NCBI RefSeq assembly: GCF_002979915.1
Contig: NZ_PCQA01000002.1
Location: forward strand, 616,854 to 680,853
Direction: 5' to 3'
Length of the DNA stretch: 64,000 nucleotides
Origin: Arthrobacter sp. MYb213
GTDB lineage: Bacteria; Actinomycetota; Actinomycetes; Actinomycetales; Micrococcaceae
Under the pieces are notes generated by a model that was not told the origin of the DNA, searched no databases, and worked only from the letters and a program-made list of their open reading frames with translations. How positions within the stretch are numbered: position 1 is the stretch's first letter; the number at the start of each line of letters is the position of its first letter. The position numbers and the translations under genes are program-made. Shown piece by piece: positions 16,995 to 24,907 of this stretch.

Positions 16995-18245
16995 CTACGC
17001 CGAAATTTTTCGCTCGCGGACTAGTGAGGTGATTGACCAGCAGGTCAGCAAGAGGGACAGTAATGCGCAGAGAATGCTGAAGACCAAAATGCTTAGCTCT
17101 TGGCCGTAGACTCCCACGGCCCAACCCAATGCAATCACCGGCAGCGCGCTACCTAAGTAGGTCACCAGGTAGATCGTGGAGACGGTCTGGGCGTGTAGTG
17201 ACGCCGAGACGGCGTTGACCGCACCGCTAAATGCGGTTCTAAAAGCCATCCCCTGGCCTAGCCCAATGAGCACTAACGCGACAATAGCTGACCACAATGA
17301 ACCATGTTCGGCGGCGATCACTAGCCCGATGGTGCTGGCAGCCAGAATCACTAACCCGACGGGCAATAGGTATTTTCCGCCGCGAATAACCACCTGTGAG
17401 AGGGCCGAAACGCCTAGGGGTAGGCCTGCAATAAGTCCGATCACCGGGAGGAATTCCAGCTCGAAGACCTGGGCGAAGTAGCCCGGTGCCAGCGACAAGG
17501 CAAAACCAAATACCGCGAAACTCAAGAATCCGACCAGTGCGCCCATCCAGAATTTTGCGCGTGCCTCGGCCGGGATGCCTAATCGGCGCGGAGCTAAGGC
17601 CCGATGGCGGTCGCCTCGTTCGGCCATCGCGATTGCCGGGCGTGCCTTCAACGCGACCAATGGGATCAGGGTTGCTAAGAGCAGTATTGCTTGGATAGTA
17701 AACACGGTGTTGCGCCCGCCCGGCAGTAGCGCAAGCACACCACCAAGGACCGGACCGAAGGCCACACCACCAGAGGAGGCAAGCAACGTGAAGCGTGAGG
17801 CCCATTCGGGCTTATGCGGCAGCAACTCACGCAAGGCGGCGGCGCTGGCTCCGGTGGCTAGGGCCACGCCTGCTCCTTGCAGTCCACGGCCCAAGCACAG
17901 TTCCCACAGGCTTGAGGCACTACCGAAGCTGATGGTTCCCACCAGCGAGACGATAATGGCGAGCACCAATGCGGCGCGGCGTCCGATGTGATCTGACCAG
18001 TGGCCCACGATGTAGAGGAAAAACATCAGCGAACAGACGTAGCTGGCGAAGGCAATGGTGGTGCCCATGGCACCAAGTGCTAGGTCCTGCTGTAGCTGGG
18101 GGTACAGCGGCGTGGCAAGGTTTGCCCCGACCAGCAGGGTGAAACTGACCAGCACCGTGATGCCTAGCCGGGTATTGATCCCGGGATTCCATGAGCGCAC
18201 GGTGGTTCGGGTCGGTTGCATGCGTAGTTCACTGATTACCGACAT
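16995..18245 (-). CDS. MFS transporter
   Basis: 416 residues, 12 predicted membrane segments, with motif A (VGHWSDHIGRRAALVLA) between TM2 and TM3. The ATG at 18245 is chosen because GGAG lies 5 nt upstream; the frame extends in-frame to an ATG at 18296, but those 17 residues are hydrophilic and lack homology to MFS termini. It is divergent from an Lrp/AsnC regulator, which suggests export or import of an amino acid-like effector. A strong hairpin lies in the leader (18311-18340). Confidence 0.85.
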   Translation of the reverse strand: MSVISELRMQPTRTTVRSWNPGINTRLGITVLVSFTLLVGANLATPLYPQLQQDLALGAMGTTIAFASYVCSLMFFLYIVGHWSDHIGRRAALVLAIIVSLVGTISFGSASSLWELCLGRGLQGAGVALATGASAAALRELLPHKPEWASRFTLLASSGGVAFGPVLGGVLALLPGGRNTVFTIQAILLLATLIPLVALKARPAIAMAERGDRHRALAPRRLGIPAEARAKFWMGALVGFLSFAVFGFALSLAPGYFAQVFELEFLPVIGLIAGLPLGVSALSQVVIRGGKYLLPVGLVILAASTIGLVIAAEHGSLWSAIVALVLIGLGQGMAFRTAFSGAVNAVSASLHAQTVSTIYLVTYLGSALPVIALGWAVGVYGQELSILVFSILCALLSLLLTCWSITSLVRERKISA

Positions 18246-18310
18246 GTTTTCTCCGAAGCGGCGCGTGGTCCAAGGGATCTCGCCAGGTTGTTGCATTAGA
18301 AAGTTTTTTT

Positions 18311-18340
18311 GCCGGTGGGGTTACTCGTTACCCCACCGGC
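18311..18340 (-). promoter_or_regulatory. Strong stem-loop in the leader of the MFS gene
   Basis: Perfect 11-bp stem (18311-18321 with 18330-18340), 8-nt loop. On the minus strand it is followed by seven A, not T, so it is not a standard terminator for the leftward transcript. On the plus strand it lies upstream of the regulator gene. It may be an mRNA-stabilising or attenuating leader element of the MFS transcript. Confidence 0.45.
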
Positions 18341-18488
18341 TAGTTGAGCGATCTGTAAGAAAATGTCTACTGATCTAGACCGTTCACTCACAAATATCCG
18401 GCAAAGCGGGACATCGGGTCTAAAAAGTTGTTAGCGTTTGAGCAAAATAGTCAAAATATTGACCCACAGGGGTCTAAGGAGTGAGCAA

Positions 18489-18965
18489 ATGGTGCGTTTG
18501 GATGACGTCGATCTGAAAATTCTGCTGGCGTTAATCCGTGACCCCAGAATTCAAATATCCGAGCTCGCGGACGAAGTTGCGGTGGCACGAAACACCGCGC
18601 AATCGCGTTTACGTCGGCTCCAGCGTGCAGAGGTCTTGCGTGCCGGCGGCAGAGACGTAGATTTGTCCACACTCGGCTATGACGTGCTGGCCTTTGTCAC
18701 CTTGGAAGTTCTTCACCGCGAACTAGATACCGTGGTGACCTCGCTGCGGCAGATCCCTAATGTGCTAGAAATCCACGAAACCTCGGGCCGCGGTGACGTC
18801 TGGGTCAGACTCATTGCCACCGACACCCATCAGCTGCAATCGGGGTTACGACAGATTCTGCGGATCAAGGGAGTGACCCGTTCGGAGACAACCTTCGCGC
18901 TGCACACGCACTTGGCTTATCGCACCTCTCCGCTGCTGGAGCACTATGGCGAACACAATCACTGA
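18489..18965 (+). CDS. Lrp/AsnC family transcriptional regulator
   Basis: 158 residues. Helix-turn-helix at about 20-45 (ISELADEVAVARNTAQSRLR), then an AsnC ligand/oligomerisation domain (ETSGRGDVWVRLIATDTHQL). The ATG at 18489 is chosen because AAGGAG lies 7 nt upstream. Divergent from the MFS gene, which it likely controls in response to an amino acid. Confidence 0.9.
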   Translation: MVRLDDVDLKILLALIRDPRIQISELADEVAVARNTAQSRLRRLQRAEVLRAGGRDVDLSTLGYDVLAFVTLEVLHRELDTVVTSLRQIPNVLEIHETSGRGDVWVRLIATDTHQLQSGLRQILRIKGVTRSETTFALHTHLAYRTSPLLEHYGEHNH

Positions 18966-19031
18966 AAGTGCTAAAAATACAAGTCTTTCCTTGAAACGGT
19001 TACCGGCCTAGGCTGTGATTACGAGATGTCA

Positions 19032-19065
19032 CGAGGGATAACCCCGACTCTCGTCGGGTCCCTCG
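19032..19065 (+). promoter_or_regulatory. Bulged hairpin in front of the small acidic gene
   Basis: CGAGGGA/TCCCTCG (7 bp) and CCCGAC/GTCGGG (6 bp) stack with a 4-nt bulge (TAAC) on the left arm and a TCTC loop. It ends 8 nt before the GTGGAGGAG ribosome site of the next gene. It could be the terminator of the Lrp gene (no U-tract) or a leader structure. Confidence 0.5.
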
Positions 19066-19086
19066 CAATTTGTGGAGGAGTACGCG

Positions 19087-19323
19087 ATGACTAAGGATTT
19101 TGAACCAACCGACTTCAATCCGGAATATGGAAACGATATCTACGAGCCGGATGACGGACGTGATTCCCAGGCCTACGAAGGCTCCAGCGATGCTCCCGAA
19201 ACCATGCGCAACATCGATCCGCTCGCGACTCGCAGCTACCTGCTTGATGACGATCTGGAAACCGAATCACAGCTGGATAATGAATTCACCGAGGAATCCA
19301 ATGACGACGAAGATGAGGACTAG
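19087..19323 (+). CDS. Small, very acidic protein of unknown function
   Basis: 78 residues from the ATG at 19087, supported by GTGGAGGAG (19073-19081). It is soluble and strongly acidic, ending in a run of Asp/Glu. Only Tyr- and Pro-containing motifs stand out (DFNPEYGND; IYEPDDGRD; ATRSYLLDDD). No family recognised. Confidence 0.72.
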   Translation: MTKDFEPTDFNPEYGNDIYEPDDGRDSQAYEGSSDAPETMRNIDPLATRSYLLDDDLETESQLDNEFTEESNDDEDED

Positions 19324-19357
19324 CTCACTGACTAAGCATCCCTTAGGCTTCTGCGTT

Positions 19358-19363
19358 TAGAAT
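19358..19363 (+). promoter_or_regulatory. -10 element of the LysR gene (possible leaderless mRNA)
   Basis: TAGAAT lies 6 nt before the GTG at 19370, so transcription would begin at the start codon; no ribosome site is present. Confidence 0.45.
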
Positions 19364-19369
19364 TTAGAA

Positions 19370-20275
19370 GTGATCAATCCAGTCCATCTGCGTACCCTGC
19401 TCGAAGTGGTGGCGCATCGTTCCTTTGCCACGGCCGCAACCCGGCTGGGCTATACCGCCAGCGCCGTCTCCCAACAAATGACAGCCCTAGAACGCAGCAC
19501 CGGAACAACATTGTTCTTACGCGGTGCCCGTTCAATTACGCCTACTCCCGGTGCGATGCGGATGGTGCGCCATGCCAAGCGCGTGTTGACGGACCTCGAC
19601 GCGCTGATGGCAGACGTTGCCACCATCTCCACGGACTCCAGCGAGCGTGAGGAAATCAAGCTAGGGATCTTCCCCTCGCTGGCCACTTACGCCCTACCGA
19701 AGTTACTGACCTCCGAGGACTGGAACGCGCTAGGAATTAACCTGCGCCTGTGGATCGGCGAACCCCAGCAGACCGTCGCCGGACTTGGCAATGGTGGGGA
19801 TCTAGATCTCGCACTGATTTTCCAGGTGGGCCCCGGAGGGCTTAGCTGGCCCGCCTCCTTAGAGCGCGCATGGCTTGGCGATGATCAGTTCCGTGTGGTC
19901 ATTCCGGCCTCGTGGCCTATCGCCGACGACGCACAACTTACCGTGGACCAGTTGGCCGAATGGCCGTGGATTTTCCACCACCCAGGCACCTCCGATGCCA
20001 CACTGATTTCTCGGCTCTTCGCCTCATACAATATTCACCCGCAGGTAGCTGCATACTGCGATGACTTTAACGCCTCGCTGAGTTTAGTTTCCTCCGGTCT
20101 GGGTGCCGCGCTGGTCCCAGACCTGGCAATGACTCAAGCTCCCGAAGGTCTGCGCATTGTCGATGCTCCGGAAATTAGGTTGGCACGCTCTATTTTTGCG
20201 CTTAAGCCAGAGAATTCGAAGAAGCCTAAGGTCGCCCTCGTTTTGGACCGACTCACGCAGATCCTTTCCGACTAG
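19370..20275 (+). CDS. LysR family transcriptional regulator
   Basis: 301 residues. N-terminal winged helix-turn-helix (TLLEVVAHRSFATAATRLGY, then ASAVSQQMTALERSTG), C-terminal periplasmic-binding-like effector domain. It precedes and is co-directional with a 3-hydroxyisobutyryl-CoA hydrolase gene 42 nt away and may regulate it. Confidence 0.9.
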   Translation: MINPVHLRTLLEVVAHRSFATAATRLGYTASAVSQQMTALERSTGTTLFLRGARSITPTPGAMRMVRHAKRVLTDLDALMADVATISTDSSEREEIKLGIFPSLATYALPKLLTSEDWNALGINLRLWIGEPQQTVAGLGNGGDLDLALIFQVGPGGLSWPASLERAWLGDDQFRVVIPASWPIADDAQLTVDQLAEWPWIFHHPGTSDATLISRLFASYNIHPQVAAYCDDFNASLSLVSSGLGAALVPDLAMTQAPEGLRIVDAPEIRLARSIFALKPENSKKPKVALVLDRLTQILSD

Positions 20276-20317
20276 GGTAGAAAGCGATCATTGCCGACTG
20301 TCAAGGAAAGGGCGGTC

Positions 20318-21346
20318 ATGGAAGAACTTGTCATCGCGAAAGTGCATGGACCGGTAGGGCATCTACAGCTAAACCGTCCAGCGAAGATTAATGCCCTGAA
20401 TCTGCAGATGCTGCAAGAACTTCTCCGGGTCTTGCATCTGTGGGCCGAAGATCCAAAAATCCAGTTGGTCTTGCTCACCGGTACCGGCGAGCGTGGATTC
20501 TGTGCCGGCGGCGATATCGCAAACTTCCATACGGCGCTCACCACCGGTGCGCACAAAGACTTTTTGGCGTTACTTTCCCTAGAGTTCGACACCGACCATT
20601 TGATCTCGGTTTATCCCAAACCCTTGATCACCGTGGCCCATGGGGTCACCATGGGTGGGGGCATTGGTCTAGCAAGCCACGCACCGGTCCGTCTTGTGAC
20701 CGCACAGGCCACCATGGGCATGCCCGAGGCACGAATTGGATACACCCCGGATGTTGGCGGAACTCATCTGCTCGCGGGCGCACCAGGCCATTTTGGCGAA
20801 TACTTCGCCATGACTGCCGCCTCGTTTAGCGGTGAGGATGCGGTGTTCCTGGGCTTCGCCGATGCGGTTATCTCTACCGAGTTTGCCGAATCCATCTTTG
20901 ACGAACTCGATGACCTCGTGGGGCTGGGCTCGGCAGATATTGCCTCGGCCATTGAGGTGCTGCATTCGGTTCCCGAATCGCACAAGCTCGAACTTGAACA
21001 AGGCTGGGTCGACTACGCTTTTGGAGCTCCCACGCTGGCTGAAGTTTTGCAGCGACTGACCGAGATGGTGCACCCCGCAGCCCGCAAGGCTGCCGCCAGC
21101 ATCGCGGGGAATTCACCGACCAGTGTGGCCGCCGCGTTCCATAGTGTGCGTGCAGCCCGCGCGGAGCAAAACCTTCGTGGCGCCTTAGACCGCGAACTAC
21201 GGCTGGCTGATTACCTGATGCATCTGCCAGATCTTGCCGAAGGGATCCGCGCACAGATCATCGACAAGGACCGCAACCCGCAGTGGAAACCAAACAGCCC
21301 GGCCGCGGTGAACGAGGCCGAGCTGCTGGCATTATTGGAGGGCTAA
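20318..21346 (+). CDS. 3-hydroxyisobutyryl-CoA hydrolase (enoyl-CoA hydratase superfamily)
   Basis: 342 residues, longer than a normal enoyl-CoA hydratase and right for the hydrolase subgroup (valine degradation: 3-hydroxyisobutyryl-CoA to 3-hydroxyisobutyrate). The oxyanion-hole region TGERGFCAGGDIANF and the subgroup block MGGGIGLASH...MPEARIGYTPDVGGTHLLA are present. The ATG at 20318 has AAGGAAAGG upstream. The next gene is convergent, separated by 10 bp with a small inverted repeat over the stop codon. A general crotonase activity is the alternative. Confidence 0.85.
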   Translation: MEELVIAKVHGPVGHLQLNRPAKINALNLQMLQELLRVLHLWAEDPKIQLVLLTGTGERGFCAGGDIANFHTALTTGAHKDFLALLSLEFDTDHLISVYPKPLITVAHGVTMGGGIGLASHAPVRLVTAQATMGMPEARIGYTPDVGGTHLLAGAPGHFGEYFAMTAASFSGEDAVFLGFADAVISTEFAESIFDELDDLVGLGSADIASAIEVLHSVPESHKLELEQGWVDYAFGAPTLAEVLQRLTEMVHPAARKAAASIAGNSPTSVAAAFHSVRAARAEQNLRGALDRELRLADYLMHLPDLAEGIRAQIIDKDRNPQWKPNSPAAVNEAELLALLEG

Positions 21347-21352
21347 GCCCTC
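21338..21352. terminator. Small inverted repeat between convergent genes
   Basis: GAGGGC-TAA-GCCCTC spans the stop codon of the hydrolase gene and abuts the stop of the convergent gene; short, without a U-tract, so only a weak terminator candidate. Confidence 0.3.
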
Positions 21353-21356
21353 TGTA

Positions 21357-23108
21357 CTAGATTCCAGGTTTACCTTCGGGCCTTGTGACGTCGTGTGGAA
21401 GTGGCACAACTTTCAGCGAATTCGTCGCATCAATGCGCGGCGCTTTCGTCTCGCTGGCCCGAGTCTGGTGCTTCAACGCAACAGTCCTCGGCCGCCCATA
21501 GGACACTGCAACATGCTCGCCGAAGTGGTCTGCGTCTGCCTCTTCCCAGTCTTCTTTCCAAGACGGCGGAGCATCGTGCAACAGTTCTCCGGGCTTCAGC
21601 CAGTGGAACAGCGAGGCGTAGGAACGTGTGGACTGTAAGTTCACCCGACGGCGCAGCATTCGAGTGTTGAGCTGATCCGGACTTTCTAGGCCCATGGAGG
21701 CCATAATCTGTCCGGCTTCGGTGACCGTCAACCGGTGGTAGTTGTAAACGCGGTGGCCTTTATCTTCCACATCGATGGCGCGTTGCAGACGCTTGCTCTG
21801 CGTGGCCACACCGACCGGGCAATGATTCGTGTGACATTTTTGCGCTTGAATGCAGCCGGTAGCCATCATCATGGAACGCGCTGCAAAGGTGAAGTCTGCG
21901 CCTTGGATCAGTCGTTTGACGATATCCGAGCCGTTGGCCACCTTGCCGGCAGCCGCTATCCGAATTTCTTCGCGTAGCCCTGAGCCCACCAAGACGTTGT
22001 GTACCAGCAGTAGCCCCTCGGTCAACGGGGTGCCCACATGATCTTCGTATTCTAGCGGGGCAGCACCGGTACCGCCTTCGGCGCCATCCACGGTAATGAA
22101 GTCGACGAGCACGCCTGTTTCGATCATGGCTTTACAGATGGCCATCACATCGGTGCGTGAACCGACACAGAATTTGATGCCAATGGGCTTGCCCTGAGCC
22201 AGGTCACGTAGCTGCGCAACAAAGGCCATCAGTTCCCGAGGAGTGGAGAATTCTGGGTGGCTTGCCGGAGAGATGCAGTCCTCCCCCATGGGGACCTGCC
22301 TAGCCTCGGAAATTTCTTCGGTGACTTTCGCCGCCGGCAGCACGCCGCCCAGTCCGGGTTTTGCGCCCTGGGACATCTTGATGGTGATGCCTTTGACCTG
22401 TGGAAGGTTTGCTTTGTGTGCGAAAGATTCTGGGTCAAAACGCCCCTCGGGGGTGCGACACCCGAAGTAGCCCGAGCCAATTTCCCAGAAGAGATCTGCC
22501 CCGAATTCCAGGTGGTACTTAGTCAATCCACCCTCACCGGTCTCATGGACAAATTCGCCCATCGCCGCTCCCTTATTCATGGAACGTACCGCATTTGCGG
22601 ACAATGATCCGAAACTCATGGAGGAGATATTGAGCAAGGAGATCTCATAGGGCTGGGTGCACTGGCTGGAGCCGATGCTAACCCTATGTTGTTCGGTGGC
22701 TGGGGCTACCGGTGCGCTGGAGTGCAGCAGGTATTCGTGGCCAACCTCATTTACCTGAAGTTCGGTGCCAAAAGCCTTGTGGCTGTCCACGCCCTTAGCG
22801 CGGGCGTAGATCATCGAACGGGTATCCCTATTGAAGGGGGTGCCATCGGTATTTCGCTCAATGAAGTACTGCTGGATTTCGGGGCGAATGAATTCAAAGA
22901 GATACCTTGCGTGACCCAGAATTGGGAAGTTGCGTAGGATCGAGTGTCGCTTCTGCGTAACGTCTCTGATCCCCACCGCCAACAGCGCCGCGGCCAGCAC
23001 CACCAGGATCCACCACACCCAGTTGCCCGATGTCCCTGCAAAGAGCGCGGTGAGCACAAACCCGGCCGCCAGCACGAACAAAAACAGGATCACGACTATT
23101 CGCATCAT
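21357..23108 (-). CDS. FMN-binding glutamate synthase-like (GltB domain) membrane-anchored protein
   Basis: 583 residues. Residues 1-48 hold two transmembrane helices (RIVVILFLFVLAAGFVLTAL; NWVWWILVVLAAALLAVGI). The rest is the central/FMN domain of glutamate synthase: ISSMSFGSLSANAVRSMNKG, GEGGLTKYH, SQGAKPGLGGVLPA, FITVDGAEGGTGAAPLEY and the Fe-S-type segment CIQAQKCHTNHCPVGVATQ. No glutaminase domain is present, so it is not a complete GltB; the family is annotated as FMN-binding glutamate synthase family and its reaction is not established. Confidence 0.88.
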   Translation of the reverse strand: MMRIVVILFLFVLAAGFVLTALFAGTSGNWVWWILVVLAAALLAVGIRDVTQKRHSILRNFPILGHARYLFEFIRPEIQQYFIERNTDGTPFNRDTRSMIYARAKGVDSHKAFGTELQVNEVGHEYLLHSSAPVAPATEQHRVSIGSSQCTQPYEISLLNISSMSFGSLSANAVRSMNKGAAMGEFVHETGEGGLTKYHLEFGADLFWEIGSGYFGCRTPEGRFDPESFAHKANLPQVKGITIKMSQGAKPGLGGVLPAAKVTEEISEARQVPMGEDCISPASHPEFSTPRELMAFVAQLRDLAQGKPIGIKFCVGSRTDVMAICKAMIETGVLVDFITVDGAEGGTGAAPLEYEDHVGTPLTEGLLLVHNVLVGSGLREEIRIAAAGKVANGSDIVKRLIQGADFTFAARSMMMATGCIQAQKCHTNHCPVGVATQSKRLQRAIDVEDKGHRVYNYHRLTVTEAGQIMASMGLESPDQLNTRMLRRRVNLQSTRSYASLFHWLKPGELLHDAPPSWKEDWEEADADHFGEHVAVSYGRPRTVALKHQTRASETKAPRIDATNSLKVVPLPHDVTRPEGKPGI

Positions 23109-23115
23109 GTACTCG

Positions 23116-23144
23116 ACACTAGTACGTGAACGGAAAGCTGTCAG
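23116..23144 (-). promoter_or_regulatory. Leaderless promoter of the GltB-like gene
   Basis: On the minus strand CTGACA (23144-23139), a 17-nt spacer and TAGTGT (23121-23116) are followed by 7 nt and the ATG at 23108. The -35 overlaps the stop codon of the upstream cydC-type gene, so the GltB-like gene is independently transcribed and probably leaderless. Confidence 0.65.
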
Positions 23145-24907
23145 GGTGACTCGGCAGTAATCCGATCGTTTTCTCGCACCACCATTGAATAGAACACCCC
23201 GCCAGTATTGGCAAGTAGCGCCTGGGGCGTCCCGGCCTCGACAGCTTTCCCCGCATCAAGCACCATCACCGCGCTGGCCTCCCGGACGGTGGCTAACCGG
23301 TGACTAATCATGAGCACACCCATCCCGTATCCGCGCCGCTCGTTAATGGCCTTGAGCACCAGTTGCTCGCTGTCCGCATCCAGTGCGCTGGTCGATTCGT
23401 CCATGATCAATATGGCCGGGTGGCGCACCAGCGCACGGACCAGAGCTAAACGTTGACGTTGTCCCCCGGACAGACTGGTAGAACGGTCAGCTAGCCGGGT
23501 GTCTAGCCCATCGCGTTGGGCTCTGAGCCATGGACCTAAACCTAGTTCGTTGATGACCGAGCGCAGTTCTTCATCGGTAATTCCCTCGGCTCCCAGAACA
23601 AGATTTTCACGGATACTCCCGCGAATCATCATTGCTTCCTGCGAGACCAAGACAATGCGTGAGCGAAGTTCCGCTAGCGGAACCATATCCAGCTGTACCT
23701 CGCCTAAAGTCAACGTTCCGTCGCTTTTCAGTGCGCGGACCAAAGCTGCGGCAATTGAAGACTTCCCCGAGCCCGAGGCTCCGACAACTGTCAGCAGCTC
23801 GCCCGGTGAAATGCTGAAATCAACGTCCGCCACGACCTGACGTTGCCCGTGGGACACGCTCAGATTTTGCACGTTCAGTGTTCCGGTATGTGGCAGTGGC
23901 ACGGTGCCCGCCTGCTCGGCCACCACCGGTGGGGCGCTGGCGGTCGCGAACAGTCGGCGAGCGCTAGCTAGAGAATCTTGGAGTCCGAGGACAAAACCGT
24001 CAACCGCACGCACTGAATCATAGGAGGGCACCGCGATGACCACTAAAATGATGGTGGCTGACAGTGTGGCTTCGGATGCGAGCACCAGCATCAGGGCACT
24101 GCCCCAGATGACTATTTGGCTCAGTGCCGCACGTAGTCCGGTAACCCAGCTTGCTCTCTTGCCCTGCGCCGCGTCGGCGCTAGCGGTGGTCCCCAATCGT
24201 TTAAGCATCTGTTCCCCGGCACCGAAGGCGTGAAGCACCTCGATGCCTGCCAGAGACTCCAGCACAAGCTGATTTTGTTTGCCACGTGAGGCGGCCGCCG
24301 AGCTGGCGGCGCTTCGCAGGGTCGGCACTCCGATCATTGGTAGGAGAACTCCAACGATCACATACCCGCCCAGCAAGATCAGCGCTGGGGTGCTACCAAA
24401 GTTGAGGTAAGTCCACCAACTCACCGCGGCACTCACCACCACTGCTGCCACCGCAGGTGGCAGGGTATGAGCGAAGAACACCTCGACCTTGTCGATATCT
24501 CGGGTGGCTTTGGCCAGCAACGATCCAGAACTCTTAGTAGCCGCGGTGAAGGGTGCTTGCTTTGCGAAGGCCTCATACATCGTTGAACGCAGCCGGGAGA
24601 GCGCAAGGAAGGCGACCTTATGCCCGACATATTGTTCCGCGTAGCGTAGCCCGCCTTTTAATAGGCCAGCAAAGATGATGGACACAATAAGTAGCCCAAA
24701 GTGTATTCGTGGCAGCTGCCCGGGAAGTTCAAGGCCAATCACTTGGACCAGTCCCACCGCAGCGAGCAAGTAAATGCCTAAGGCGACCAAACGATTAAGA
24801 CAGGCGAGCAGGCTGGCGAGCGCCAACGGTGGCAACAGGTCTAAGGTGTGGGAGATCAGCCAACGGGAACTGGCTAGGGAGCCAGGAAGAGTTTGTGGCT
24901 TGCTCAT
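23141..24907 (-). CDS. cydC: ABC exporter subunit, CydC-like (fused permease-ATPase)
   Basis: 588 residues: six membrane segments (about 1-310) and an ATPase domain with Walker A GASGSGKSSI, signature LSGGQRQRLALVR, Walker B ILIMDESTSALD and H-loop MISHRL, all intact. It overlaps the start of its partner gene by 4 bp, as expected for a heterodimer. CydDC exports thiols (cysteine/glutathione) needed for cytochrome bd assembly. No cydAB lies in the window, so a different heterodimeric exporter remains possible. Confidence 0.72.
   Translation of the reverse strand: MSKPQTLPGSLASSRWLISHTLDLLPPLALASLLACLNRLVALGIYLLAAVGLVQVIGLELPGQLPRIHFGLLIVSIIFAGLLKGGLRYAEQYVGHKVAFLALSRLRSTMYEAFAKQAPFTAATKSSGSLLAKATRDIDKVEVFFAHTLPPAVAAVVVSAAVSWWTYLNFGSTPALILLGGYVIVGVLLPMIGVPTLRSAASSAAASRGKQNQLVLESLAGIEVLHAFGAGEQMLKRLGTTASADAAQGKRASWVTGLRAALSQIVIWGSALMLVLASEATLSATIILVVIAVPSYDSVRAVDGFVLGLQDSLASARRLFATASAPPVVAEQAGTVPLPHTGTLNVQNLSVSHGQRQVVADVDFSISPGELLTVVGASGSGKSSIAAALVRALKSDGTLTLGEVQLDMVPLAELRSRIVLVSQEAMMIRGSIRENLVLGAEGITDEELRSVINELGLGPWLRAQRDGLDTRLADRSTSLSGGQRQRLALVRALVRHPAILIMDESTSALDADSEQLVLKAINERRGYGMGVLMISHRLATVREASAVMVLDAGKAVEAGTPQALLANTGGVFYSMVVRENDRITAESP

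Noticed and set aside
18311-18340. Guanidine-II riboswitch or intrinsic terminator
   Set aside because: Only one hairpin with an ACGA loop and no second one before a ribosome site; no T-tract on the required side for a terminator.
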